A stretch of 62,500 nucleotides of DNA from positions 1 to 62,500 of the forward strand of contig JAUIBR010000019.1 of NCBI GenBank assembly GCA_030427705.1, read 5' to 3'. Source of the DNA: a bacterium. GTDB lineage: Bacteria; Myxococcota_A; Bradymonadia; Bradymonadales; Bradymonadaceae. Position numbers and translations under genes: made by a program. Shown here one piece after another: positions 55,070 through 62,500 of this stretch (its first letter is position 1; the number at the start of each line of letters is the position of its first letter). The notes under the pieces are model-generated. The model had not been told where the DNA came from, searched no databases, and was given only the letters and a program-made list of their open reading frames with translations.

Positions 55070-56074
55070 CTAGAGCAGGGAGTGGAGCAGGCGCTCCACT
55101 TCGAAATGGAAGTGCTCGAGCAGCCCGAGGCTGTCGATGTGCGGCACGGTGAGCGCGGCGAAAACCCCAACGGCCAGGACGATGTGGCCGATGGTCCTCA
55201 CTGGCGCGGGAGGACCCTGCATGAGGAGCGCGAGCCGCAGCTTGAGGGCGGCGCCACCGTGCCCACACAGCGCCGCACCGGGGACGAGGCCACCGCAGCG
55301 AAACCGCGCCGCTCTGAGGATCCCCTCGGCCAAGGCCAGAGGTTCTCCACCACGGTGGACGGCTTCGCCGTCACAGACAGCCTCGCGGGCGTTGCGCCAC
55401 CGCTCGAAGTCGGCGGCGAGCAGGCTGCCCACCGGGTTGGCGCCGAGGCACAGACGAACGACGAAGCTCCGCAGCGTGTCGAACCCTGCGATGTGCGCGT
55501 GCTCGTGCAGCAGCGCAGCCCGAAGCATCTGCTCGTCCGCCTCACGAATGAAGCAGGCGTCGACGACAACGATCGGGCGAAGCAGGCCGAGGGTGTAGAT
55601 GGGCTCCGGGGACTCGCGGACGACGACGACTCGCAGCGCGCGGAGGTGAGCGTCGTCTCGGATGATGTGTTCCACCCGTCGAACGAGCGGGTGATCGCTG
55701 CCGAGTCGGTGGAGCACGACCTGAGGTCGCTCCCGCCAGAGCCGAATCCCCACCGAAGCGGCGACCCCGACGATCATCAACCCAAGCAACATGAGCGTGT
55801 CGATGCAGGTAGTCGCCTCGACGTGGTCGATGAAGCAAGACTCGGCCGTGCGCATCGGCTCGCTCTGGTGCAGCGCCGAAGACGTCAGCCACAGAACCGG
55901 CAATAGCGTGGGCGCAACGAGCCAGGCGAACGTCACCTCGGAGCCGAAGCTCGCCCACGACGATGTGCGCCGTCGCGTCATCGAGAGCACGCCGCGGCTC
56001 ACCAGCGTGAGCAACGGGATCACGAGGAAGAAGGTGGTAGCTACCGCAGCCAGCGGAAAGAGGAGCTCATCCAT
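55070..56074 (-). CDS. M56/BlaR1-like membrane metalloprotease
   Basis: 334 residues. Membrane helices at about 5-28, 47-68, 92-112 and near 290-310. The zinc motif is HEHAH (in [12 protein letters not shown], around 190-194), with the third ligand likely Glu in EREAVCD-like [11 protein letters not shown]. Helix content and [21 protein letters not shown] match peptidase M56. It lacks the penicillin-binding sensor of BlaR1; the short external tail ends with [10 protein letters not shown], which could bind metal. It overlaps the repressor gene by eight bases and is expected to cleave it on signal. Confidence 0.88.
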   Translation of the reverse strand: MDELLFPLAAVATTFFLVIPLLTLVSRGVLSMTRRRTSSWASFGSEVTFAWLVAPTLLPVLWLTSSALHQSEPMRTAESCFIDHVEATTCIDTLMLLGLMIVGVAASVGIRLWRERPQVVLHRLGSDHPLVRRVEHIIRDDAHLRALRVVVVRESPEPIYTLGLLRPIVVVDACFIREADEQMLRAALLHEHAHIAGFDTLRSFVVRLCLGANPVGSLLAADFERWRNAREAVCDGEAVHRGGEPLALAEGILRAARFRCGGLVPGAALCGHGGAALKLRLALLMQGPPAPVRTIGHIVLAVGVFAALTVPHIDSLGLLEHFHFEVERLLHSLL

Positions 56075-56492
56075 GCTCGCCTCGTCTTCGCTTGCGGATC
56101 AGCGCCTCAAGGCGATCCAGCTCCGCCTCGTCAGCCTCCGCGACCCGCTCGACCAGGAGCGCAACCGCAGCCTCTTGACCCACGGGTGGCAGACTCCCGA
56201 GCACCTCCCGAGTCATCGCCTCGATGAACTCGGGCCGACCCATAGTCGATTGATAGAGGTAGCGTCGGCCTTCCTTGCGCCTGGTCAGAAGCTCCTTGTC
56301 GTAGAGCCGGCTGACTGTCGTCATCACCGTCGTGTAGGCGATCTCTCGTTGGCCTTCGAGCACCTCGTGGACGTCGGTCACGGCGAACTCGTCCCAACCC
56401 TGCTCCCAGACGATCTCCATGATCTCGGCCTCGAGATCGAAGAGCGACGTGCGCAGTCCATCTTGTTCGGGTCGAATTCGGATGCCCTTCAC
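56067..56492 (-). CDS. blaI: BlaI/MecI/CopY-family repressor
   Basis: 141 residues from the GTG at 56492, which has GGAGG five bases upstream; the TTG at 56504 is a poorer start. The winged-helix core [65 protein letters not shown] is canonical, with the cleavage-prone C-terminal dimerisation region after it. It would block the operon until the M56 protease removes it. Confidence 0.93.
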   Translation of the reverse strand: MKGIRIRPEQDGLRTSLFDLEAEIMEIVWEQGWDEFAVTDVHEVLEGQREIAYTTVMTTVSRLYDKELLTRRKEGRRYLYQSTMGRPEFIEAMTREVLGSLPPVGQEAAVALLVERVAEADEAELDRLEALIRKRRRGEHG

Positions 56493-56539
56493 GACAGCCT
56501 CCAAGCGTATTCGTGCCGATCGGAGGACCGGCAGACGAC

Positions 56540-56575
56540 AATCTACGACGGTCGATAGTAGATGTCAACTACGAC
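56540..56575 (-). promoter_or_regulatory. Promoter and overlapping operators of the blaI-M56-czcCBA-ATPase operon
   Basis: On the reverse strand TTGACA (56563-56568) and TAGATT (56540-56545) are 17 bases apart. The spacer holds the imperfect dyad CTACGACGGTCGATAGTAG (56543-56561), and TAGTA at 56556-56560 pairs with CTACGAC at 56569-56575, so repressor binding would cover both promoter boxes. Confidence 0.75.
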
Positions 56576-57294
56576 AGCCTCACTCGACCAAGAGCATGCC
56601 TGCTCGCCGGCGTGTTGATCACCGTCGCGACGACAGCGGCCGCGAAGAACCGGCCGAGCCGCGGCGTCCGCGCCAGGGCCAGACAACTGCGCAAGCTGCC
56701 CATGAGTGAGGTCGATCGCTCGTCCGGCGCTCGCTCCAATGGTGCGAATGCAAGCGCCGCGACGAGTGCGACGACGGCTCCCAGGAGGGCGAGACCGTAG
56801 GCGAGCCGGAGATCGACGAGCCCAATGGCCCCTCCGGCGACCGCCGCCGCCGCGCCGACCGCAAACGTCAGCGACACCAGCTTGGCTTCTCCGTCAGCGT
56901 ACCGATCGGCTTCACCGAGCTCTTCGAGGGTCGCCAGATGAAAGCTCGTGTCGGTGCCGGAGTTGAAGGCGAGCCCGACAGCCAACAGCACCTGCGCGCA
57001 CCCCAGCGCCGCGAAGGATGAAGCCAGCCAGAAGGTGGTGTACGCAGCGACAAGGGCCCCGGCCGAGATGATGAGTGTGGGGCGTCGACCGACCCGGTCG
57101 GAGTAGTAGCCGCTCGGGACTTCCGAGAGCACCACGCTGGCGTAGTAGATCGCTTCCCGAGCGAGCACCTGAGGGAGAGGCACCTGTGTGGAGAAGTAGA
57201 GGAAGAACACTGGCATCCACGCGAAGAACGAGCCTCCCGCGACATACCAGGGGTACAGGCGCAGGTTCCGGCGAGCGCCGGACGACGCGGTCAT
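56569..57294 (-). pseudogene. Truncated MFS transporter (N-terminal half)
   Basis: 241 residues of a major facilitator. Helices 1-6 are present, with the loop motif SGYYSDRVGRRPTL between helices 2 and 3. MFS proteins are near 400 residues; after FFAAAVVATVIN the reading departs into TPASRHALGRVRLS and stops inside the blaI promoter. The C-terminal half was therefore deleted when the two operons were joined. Its start overlaps the second czcA stop (ATGA), so it is the last gene of that operon. Confidence 0.82.
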
Positions 57295-60200
57295 CGCGAC
57301 GGTTCGGTGTTGGACGCCGAGGCGAGAGCCCGCACGGAGCCGAAGCGCAGCATGACGGCTGGCACGACGAACATGTTCAGCACAGTCGACGTCACCAACC
57401 CGAACAAAATGACGATGGCCATGGGCGCCTGGATCTCGCTGCCGGGCTCGCCGCTCGCCAACGCGAGCGGAAGCAGGCCGAGCCCCGACGCAAGCGCGGT
57501 CATCAGGATGGGGGCCAGCCGCTCCGAGGCGCCCCGGGTGACCGCGACGCGCGGGTCGGTCACGCCCTCAGCGCTTACGAGGTGATGGATGTGGGTGACC
57601 ATCATGATCCCGTTGCGCGTGGCGATTCCGAAGAGCGTGATGAAGCCGATGATCGACGCGATCGAGATCACGCCGCCTGAGACGAACACGCCGACGACGC
57701 CACCGATCAGCGCGAGGGGCAGGTTCAGCATGACCAGCACGGCATCCCGCCCCGACGAGAGGGCGACATAGAGAAGCAGGAAGATCCCGAGGACGACGAG
57801 CAAGCCCAGCAGAAAGAGCGTCCGAGCCGCATCCTCGGCGGCCTCGAACTGCCCGCCGTATTCGACGTAGTACCCGGTTGGGAAGTCCACCCCTGCCTGG
57901 ACCCGGCGCTGAATCTCCGCGACGACGGAGCCCAGGTCCTCCCCGCCTCCGACGTTGCACATCACGACGATCTTGCGCTGTCCGTTCTCACGGCTGATCT
58001 GATTCGGCCCTCGATCCCGTTGGATGTCCGCCAGGGCCTCTAGCGGGACCCAGGCCCCTCCGGGCGTCGGAACCATCGTCTGGCGGATCGTGTCGAGGTC
58101 GTCCCGCGCTTCGTCTGGGTAGCGGACGACGAGATCGAAGGCGTAGGGCCCTGTCAGGACTCGAGAGACGGTCCGGCCATAGAAGGCCGTCTCGATGGTC
58201 TCCGCGACGTCACGGACCTGGAGGTCGTAGCGGGCGAGCGCGTCACGATCGAAGCGCACGGTCGCAAAGGGCAGGTTCGCCTGCTCCTCGACCGCCAGGT
58301 CGACCACCCCGGGTACGCCTTCCATCTGCGCTCGGACCTGTTCGGCTAGCCGGCGCAGCTCGCCGAGATCCGGGCCGAAAATCTTCACCGCAATGTTCGC
58401 CCGCGTTCCCGAGATCATGTGGTCGATGCGGTGCGAGATAGGTTGGCCGATGACGATGTTGGCGCCGGGTACCGCGCTGAGGTCCGCGCGGATGGCCGCG
58501 AGGAGATCCGCCTCACTTCGTTCGCGCGTCTCGAGGCGGACGTCGATCTCCGAGGCGTGAATGCCCTGCGCGTGTTCGTCGAGCTCAGCTCTTCCTGTTC
58601 GCCGCGAGGTCGCCACGACCTCGGGGTGCTCGAGCAGCAGCCGCTCGACCTGATCCCCGAGCTGATTCGATTGCGAAAGCGAGGTACCCGGGAAGGTCAC
58701 CACAGAGATCGTGAGCGCCCCTTCGTTGAACTCCGGTAGGAAGGCGCGTCCTGCCGACAGCGCGCCGGCTCCCGCGATGAGCACCGCAATGAGCGAGGCA
58801 GCGGCGAGTACCGGCCAGACCGAGAGCGCACGCTCGAGCAGCGGCTCGTACATCGCGCGCAGCCATCGGACGGGGCGAGGCTCCTCGCCGGTCTCCACGG
58901 CGCGACTGCTCGGCAGCAGAAGGGAACACAGCACGGGCGTCACCGTGAGGGCGACGACGAGCGACGCGCCGAGCGAGACCACGTAAGCGACGCCGAGAGG
59001 CTCCAACAGCCGCCCCTCGACGCCATGCAGGAAGAAGAGCGGAAGGAACACGAGGACGATGATCAGCGTGGCAAAGACGATCGAGCTTCGGATCTCCTTG
59101 CTCGCTTCGAAGACGATATCGATGGTGCGCGTTCCCCCCTCCGGTCCGACACCCTCGCGTAGCCGCCGCACGACGTTCTCCACGTCGATGATGGCGTCAT
59201 CCACCAGTGCGCCGACGGCGATAGCCATTCCGCCCAGCGTCATCGTGTTGAGGCTCGCGCCAAGTGCGTCCAGAACGAGCACGGAGACGACGAGCGAGAG
59301 TGGGATCGCGAGAGCCGTAATGAGCGTCGCGCGACCGCTCAGGAGGAAGAGCCCGATGATGAGGATAACGAGCAGAGAGCCGTCTCGCAGCGCGTGGGTG
59401 ACGTTGTCGACTCCAGTCTCGATGAAGTCCGCTTGGCGCAGCAGGCGCCGCTCTAGCCGCACGCCTTCGGGGAGGCTCGACTCGATGTCGTCCAGCACGG
59501 CGCCCAGCTGCGTCGTCAGTTCGAGCGTGTTGACACCCGGCTGCTTCTGAATGCCGAGGACTACCCCAGGAGACCCGCTGATGGCTGCATCGCCACGCTG
59601 GATCCCCGTCCCGACGACCACGTCCGCGACGTCGAGCACCCGTACGGGCGCGCCATCTCGCGGGCGAACAACGGCTCGCGCGATGTCTTGGGCGTCCTGG
59701 GCCCTGCCAAGGCCGTAGATCAGGTACTCCTGTCCGCCCTGCTCGTAGAAGCCGGCAGAGGTGTTCTCGTTCGTGGCGCTGACTGCGGCGATGACGTCGT
59801 CGAGCGTGACCCGATGCTCCGCCAGGTCCTCCGGGCGAACCTGGACCTGGAACTGCTGTACGCCTCCCCCGATGGGAACAACCTGAGAGACACCGGGGAC
59901 GGCGAGCAAGCGCCGCCTCACATCCCAGTCTGCGATGGTCCGCAGCTCCCGGGGTTCGACTTCGTCAGACGTGAGCCCGATGAAGAGGATCTCGCCCATG
60001 ATGGACGAGATCGGTGCGAGCACGGGTGGATCGATCTCGGGCGGGAGCGCTGGGCCGACCAGCTGGAGCTTCTCGGCGACCACCTGCCTCGCCGTGTAGA
60101 TGTCAGTGCCCCACTCAAACTCGACCCACACGACGGACACTCCAACCGAGGTCGCGGAGCGAACCCGTCGCACGCCGCTGGCCCCATTGAGCGCCGACTC

Positions 60201-60407
60201 GACAGGGAAGGTGATGAGGCGTTCGGTCTCCTCAGGAGCCATCCCGTGGGCTTCGGTGATGACGGTGACGGTCGGCGCAGTGAGGTCAGGGAACACGTCG
60301 ACGGGCATTTCGCGGGCCTGGAAGAATCCCCAGACGATGAGGGCCGCGGCGCCCACCAGAACGAAGAGCCGGTTGTGGAGAGACCACCGGATGATGGTGT
60401 CGATCAT
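57291..60407 (-). CDS. czcA: CzcA/CusA-family RND pump (system 2)
   Basis: 1038 residues, GAGGAG upstream. The heavy-metal RND frame is clear: VDVFPDLTAPTVTVITEAHGM, SATSVGVSVVWVEFEWGTDIY, and the helix-4 motif GALVDDAIIDVEN. The DDAIIDVEN form differs from the DGAIVVIEN of system 1 and from CusA, so its metal (or other substrate) is unclear. The second porter and helices 7-12 are complete and the chain ends with VMLRFGSVRALASASN. Followed by the MFS remnant. Confidence 0.93.
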   Translation of the reverse strand: MIDTIIRWSLHNRLFVLVGAAALIVWGFFQAREMPVDVFPDLTAPTVTVITEAHGMAPEETERLITFPVESALNGASGVRRVRSATSVGVSVVWVEFEWGTDIYTARQVVAEKLQLVGPALPPEIDPPVLAPISSIMGEILFIGLTSDEVEPRELRTIADWDVRRRLLAVPGVSQVVPIGGGVQQFQVQVRPEDLAEHRVTLDDVIAAVSATNENTSAGFYEQGGQEYLIYGLGRAQDAQDIARAVVRPRDGAPVRVLDVADVVVGTGIQRGDAAISGSPGVVLGIQKQPGVNTLELTTQLGAVLDDIESSLPEGVRLERRLLRQADFIETGVDNVTHALRDGSLLVILIIGLFLLSGRATLITALAIPLSLVVSVLVLDALGASLNTMTLGGMAIAVGALVDDAIIDVENVVRRLREGVGPEGGTRTIDIVFEASKEIRSSIVFATLIIVLVFLPLFFLHGVEGRLLEPLGVAYVVSLGASLVVALTVTPVLCSLLLPSSRAVETGEEPRPVRWLRAMYEPLLERALSVWPVLAAASLIAVLIAGAGALSAGRAFLPEFNEGALTISVVTFPGTSLSQSNQLGDQVERLLLEHPEVVATSRRTGRAELDEHAQGIHASEIDVRLETRERSEADLLAAIRADLSAVPGANIVIGQPISHRIDHMISGTRANIAVKIFGPDLGELRRLAEQVRAQMEGVPGVVDLAVEEQANLPFATVRFDRDALARYDLQVRDVAETIETAFYGRTVSRVLTGPYAFDLVVRYPDEARDDLDTIRQTMVPTPGGAWVPLEALADIQRDRGPNQISRENGQRKIVVMCNVGGGEDLGSVVAEIQRRVQAGVDFPTGYYVEYGGQFEAAEDAARTLFLLGLLVVLGIFLLLYVALSSGRDAVLVMLNLPLALIGGVVGVFVSGGVISIASIIGFITLFGIATRNGIMMVTHIHHLVSAEGVTDPRVAVTRGASERLAPILMTALASGLGLLPLALASGEPGSEIQAPMAIVILFGLVTSTVLNMFVVPAVMLRFGSVRALASASNTEPSR

Positions 60408-60416
60408 GGTGGCTCC

Positions 60417-62072
60417 TCAGTGCGCGTGGCCGTGTCCAATGGACTCCGTGGATGTCGAGGCCAGCTTCACCGAGTACGCCCCGGTCACGACTACCCACTC
60501 GCCAGGCGAGACGCCGTCCGTGATCTCGACGTAGTCGCCATCCCGAATCCCAATGCGGACAGGGCGGCGCTCGAAGGACTCTCCTCCGGTCTGGACGTAG
60601 ACGACGTCTGTGCCGGAGTCGTCTACGAGTGCGGCGAGCGGGACCGCCGTCGTCAGCTGGGGCTCGTCCGCGATCAGGTGTGCTTGGGTCCGCATGCCGG
60701 CGAAGAGCTCGCGACGCACGTTGTCTATGCGGAAGCGTACCGGCAAGGTTCGGCTCTCAGGGTCGAGCTCCGTGCCCACCGAAACCAGGGCTGTTCGCGG
60801 CACCTCGATGACGCCCGGCACGTTGTCGAGCCGAAACCATGCCCCGGACACGTCGCGTAGACGCCCCACGTAGGCTTCGGGCACGCCGACGCTCAACACC
60901 AGGCGGTCGCGGTCCACGACCCGGACGAGGCGCTCGCCCTCAGAGACCCAGGTGCCTGGCGAGACGAAGAACTCAGCGATCGAGCCTTCGATTGGGCTCG
61001 GCACATCGAGCGCGTCCCGTTGGCCTCCGACGCGCTCTGTCTGCGAGAGGCTGCTCCGCCGTCGGCGGGCACTCCTGAGCTCGGCCTCCGCAGTCGCCAG
61101 CTCGCTCTGGGCCTCGTCGAGGCGCCGCCGTGGCACCACGCCCTGATCCACGAGCGGCGTGAGACGATCGACCTCTCGGCGAGCAGACCCAACCCGGATC
61201 TGTGCCTGGTCTACCGCCAGGTCCAGCATCGCTGGATCTCCACCTTCCTGGGGAGCGGTCGTCAGTTGGAAGAGCACGTCCCCCTGATCGAGACTCTCGC
61301 CGACAAGAGGGAAGCGCCCGCCAGCAGCGACGACCCGACCGTCACGGGGCGCCGTCACCACCGACTCTGCATCCGGGGGCTGCACCAAGCGGGCAAACGC
61401 CGGGAAGTTGGGTCTCATGGACTGGGCCGTCACTCTCTCGACCCGGAACGGCACCCTCCACTGTTGCTCGAGCAGATACGAGATCTGTCTCTCGGGGTCG
61501 TCGTCGGTTGATGCCGCGGCGTTCGCTTCCTCGCGGGACGAGAAGACGGTGAACTCGCCCATCTCGTGGGTTTCGCTCGCTGCGCTGGAGTCGAGTCGCA
61601 GGACGACCCGCCGCAGTCCTGGGTGTGCGGGGCGGACGACCGGGCGAAAGATACCGGCCACCGCGGGGCGCTCGACCGTAAAGCGTTCGACCGGGTGCTC
61701 ACCGCCAGTCAGCTCGACCACGACGGTCCCGGAGTCGACCGCGAAGTGGTCGGTCAGCCGTGTAAGATGCGCCGCAAAGGGGCTGTCCTCGCCGACCACC
61801 AGGGCGGGAAACTCCACGAAGAGCTGTGTTCGCTCGCCCCACAGCGTCACGACCTCGGAAGCACCGTCGTGATCACCATGCCCGTGACCATGGCCGTGAT
61901 CGTCGTGTTCCTCGGCGTGCGCTTCATCGTGACCATGTTCGCCGTGCCCATGCTCGTCACCATGGGCGTGTTCGCCCGGTTCATCGTGCGGATGATCGTG
62001 ACCGTGCTTGTCGGAGCACGCCGTCAGCGCCAGAAGGAGGCCCAGAAGTGGCGATAGATGTCGTGTGATCAT
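60417..62072 (-). CDS. czcB: RND periplasmic adaptor, His-rich (CzcB-type, system 2)
   Basis: 551 residues from the ATG at 62072 (GGAG seven bases upstream). A lipobox LTAC is followed by a 50-residue His-rich segment (HGHDHPHDEPGEHAHGDEHGHG). Residues about 70-180 form an additional beta domain (LWGERTQLFVEFPALVVGEDSPFAAHLTRL) as in longer CusB/CzcB proteins, then lipoyl, coiled-coil and barrel parts and a final HGHAH. It overlaps the czcC stop by four bases. Confidence 0.93.
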   Translation of the reverse strand: MITRHLSPLLGLLLALTACSDKHGHDHPHDEPGEHAHGDEHGHGEHGHDEAHAEEHDDHGHGHGHGDHDGASEVVTLWGERTQLFVEFPALVVGEDSPFAAHLTRLTDHFAVDSGTVVVELTGGEHPVERFTVERPAVAGIFRPVVRPAHPGLRRVVLRLDSSAASETHEMGEFTVFSSREEANAAASTDDDPERQISYLLEQQWRVPFRVERVTAQSMRPNFPAFARLVQPPDAESVVTAPRDGRVVAAGGRFPLVGESLDQGDVLFQLTTAPQEGGDPAMLDLAVDQAQIRVGSARREVDRLTPLVDQGVVPRRRLDEAQSELATAEAELRSARRRRSSLSQTERVGGQRDALDVPSPIEGSIAEFFVSPGTWVSEGERLVRVVDRDRLVLSVGVPEAYVGRLRDVSGAWFRLDNVPGVIEVPRTALVSVGTELDPESRTLPVRFRIDNVRRELFAGMRTQAHLIADEPQLTTAVPLAALVDDSGTDVVYVQTGGESFERRPVRIGIRDGDYVEITDGVSPGEWVVVTGAYSVKLASTSTESIGHGHAH

Positions 62073-62500
62073 GGCGGCACTCCGATGCCACGGCTCCGGT
62101 CGAGCGCGATGGCGGCGCGGCGCGCCTCCCACTGCAGGTCGATCCGTGCGAGTTGAAGTTCGGTTTCGCTCTCGAAAGCGTCGAGAAGCTCGGTGAGGGA
62201 AGCCTCGCCAGCGTCGAAGGCGACCTGCGCGAGTTGGGTCAGCTCCGCGTCCCGTGCGGGGCTGGACATCGTTTCGAGGGCTCGCAGCGCCGCGTCGAGC
62301 CGCTCCTCCGCAGCGTCGACTTCACGCGCGACGAGGCTCGTGCGCAACGCCAGCTCGGTGCTCACCTCGTGCTGGCGCGCACGAAGGCGCTGAAGCCGTG
62401 GCGCGTCGGTGTTCCAGAACGCCAGCGGGAGCGAGAGCGTCACCAGAAAGCCATGGCCGGTGCTCGAACCGACCTCGGCGTATCGGTAGCCGGCGCCAAT
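62069..62500 (-). CDS. czcC: TolC-family outer-membrane factor (CzcC-type, system 2), 5' part outside window
   Basis: The visible C-terminal ~143 residues run to the window edge; the start is outside. Residues such as FDAGEASLTELLDAFESETELQLARIDLQWEARRAAIALDR are the second OEP coiled-coil repeat, and an upstream FLVTLSLPLAFW strand precedes it. The stop overlaps the czcB start (ATGA). Confidence 0.9.
   Translation of the reverse strand: MGAGYRYAEVGSSTGHGFLVTLSLPLAFWNTDAPRLQRLRARQHEVSTELALRTSLVAREVDAAEERLDAALRALETMSSPARDAELTQLAQVAFDAGEASLTELLDAFESETELQLARIDLQWEARRAAIALDRSRGIGVPP

Noticed and set aside
54962-55906. 314-residue forward ORF across the M56 protease and the start of czcC
   Set aside because: Antisense to two well-supported genes, composition unlike a folded protein.
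59688-60860. 390-residue forward ORF antisense to czcA/czcB of system 2
   Set aside because: Antisense artefact in GC-rich DNA; both reverse-strand genes have full family motifs.

Overview
The window reads as two pieces of unlike DNA joined at a tRNA-Asn gene near 43.1 kb. Positions 1 to about 43.1 kb look like chromosome of a Gram-negative predatory or marine deltaproteobacterium-type organism (Myxococcota/Bradymonadales-like). The inference rests on many lipoproteins with a short signal and a Cys, an Asn-rich linker lipoprotein, sphingolipid- and sterol-type enzymes, long TPR proteins, and genes packed with ATGA/GTGA overlaps. From 43.1 kb to the end the DNA is visibly more GC-rich and is a metal-efflux island with an insertion sequence and several broken genes.

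Layout of the chromosomal part: a PPC-like lipoprotein and an outer-membrane barrel (0.1-2.2 kb); two alpha/beta hydrolases with small membrane proteins (2.2-4.6 kb); a lipoprotein cyclophilin, its terminator and a 16-copy palindromic array (4.7-5.8 kb); a membrane-anchored FMN glutamate-synthase-like enzyme, then GuaB1 and a TPR protein (5.9-10.6 kb); a duplicated 154-bp inverted-repeat element; a 1063-residue TPR/HEAT protein (11.0-14.2 kb); an operon of a class III sirtuin, mutA, mutB and meaB (14.3-19.8 kb); and a reverse-strand four-gene operon encoding a Tat-exported gluconate-dehydrogenase-type subunit 3, a GMC oxidoreductase, a di-heme beta-propeller cytochrome lipoprotein and an outer-membrane patatin phospholipase (19.8-26.8 kb). 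Next comes a small membrane protein gene flanked by two 22-bp hairpin arrays in opposite orientation (27.3-28.2 kb), then an S1P-lyase-like enzyme with an M19 dipeptidase, a CDF transporter, MsrB, a membrane-bound LuxR-type regulator, a Cys-rich Asn-linker lipoprotein, a sterol desaturase-family protein, a PA14-GH43 lipoprotein, an astacin, an OMP/DUF4136 pair, a Cys-rich Sel1 protein and an RluA/TruC-type pseudouridine synthase.

Layout of the island, on the reverse strand apart from DUF5990 and the IS: an incomplete czcC and full czcB and czcA of a second RND system whose upstream end is outside the window, a truncated MFS gene, a BlaI-type repressor with an M56 membrane protease, a complete CzcCBA-type RND system, and a P1B-4 metal ATPase. 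These are followed by a SpoIIAA-like protein, a CDF C-terminal scrap, an intact IS4-family element with 19-bp ends and a 10-bp target duplication, a frameshifted and truncated Na+/Ca2+ exchanger-type gene, and a DUF5990 gene next to tRNA-Asn. A shared CTAC/TAGTAG motif in the blaI promoter, at the start of czcC and in the spoIIAA promoter suggests one BlaI-type regulon for metal export.

The most unusual points are the inverted pair of covarying hairpin arrays, the translationally coupled oxidoreductase-cytochrome-patatin operon, the YxxR sirtuin at the head of the methylmalonyl-CoA mutase operon, the duplicated inverted-repeat element with a relic of a gene end, and the BlaI/M56 control of a metal efflux operon.
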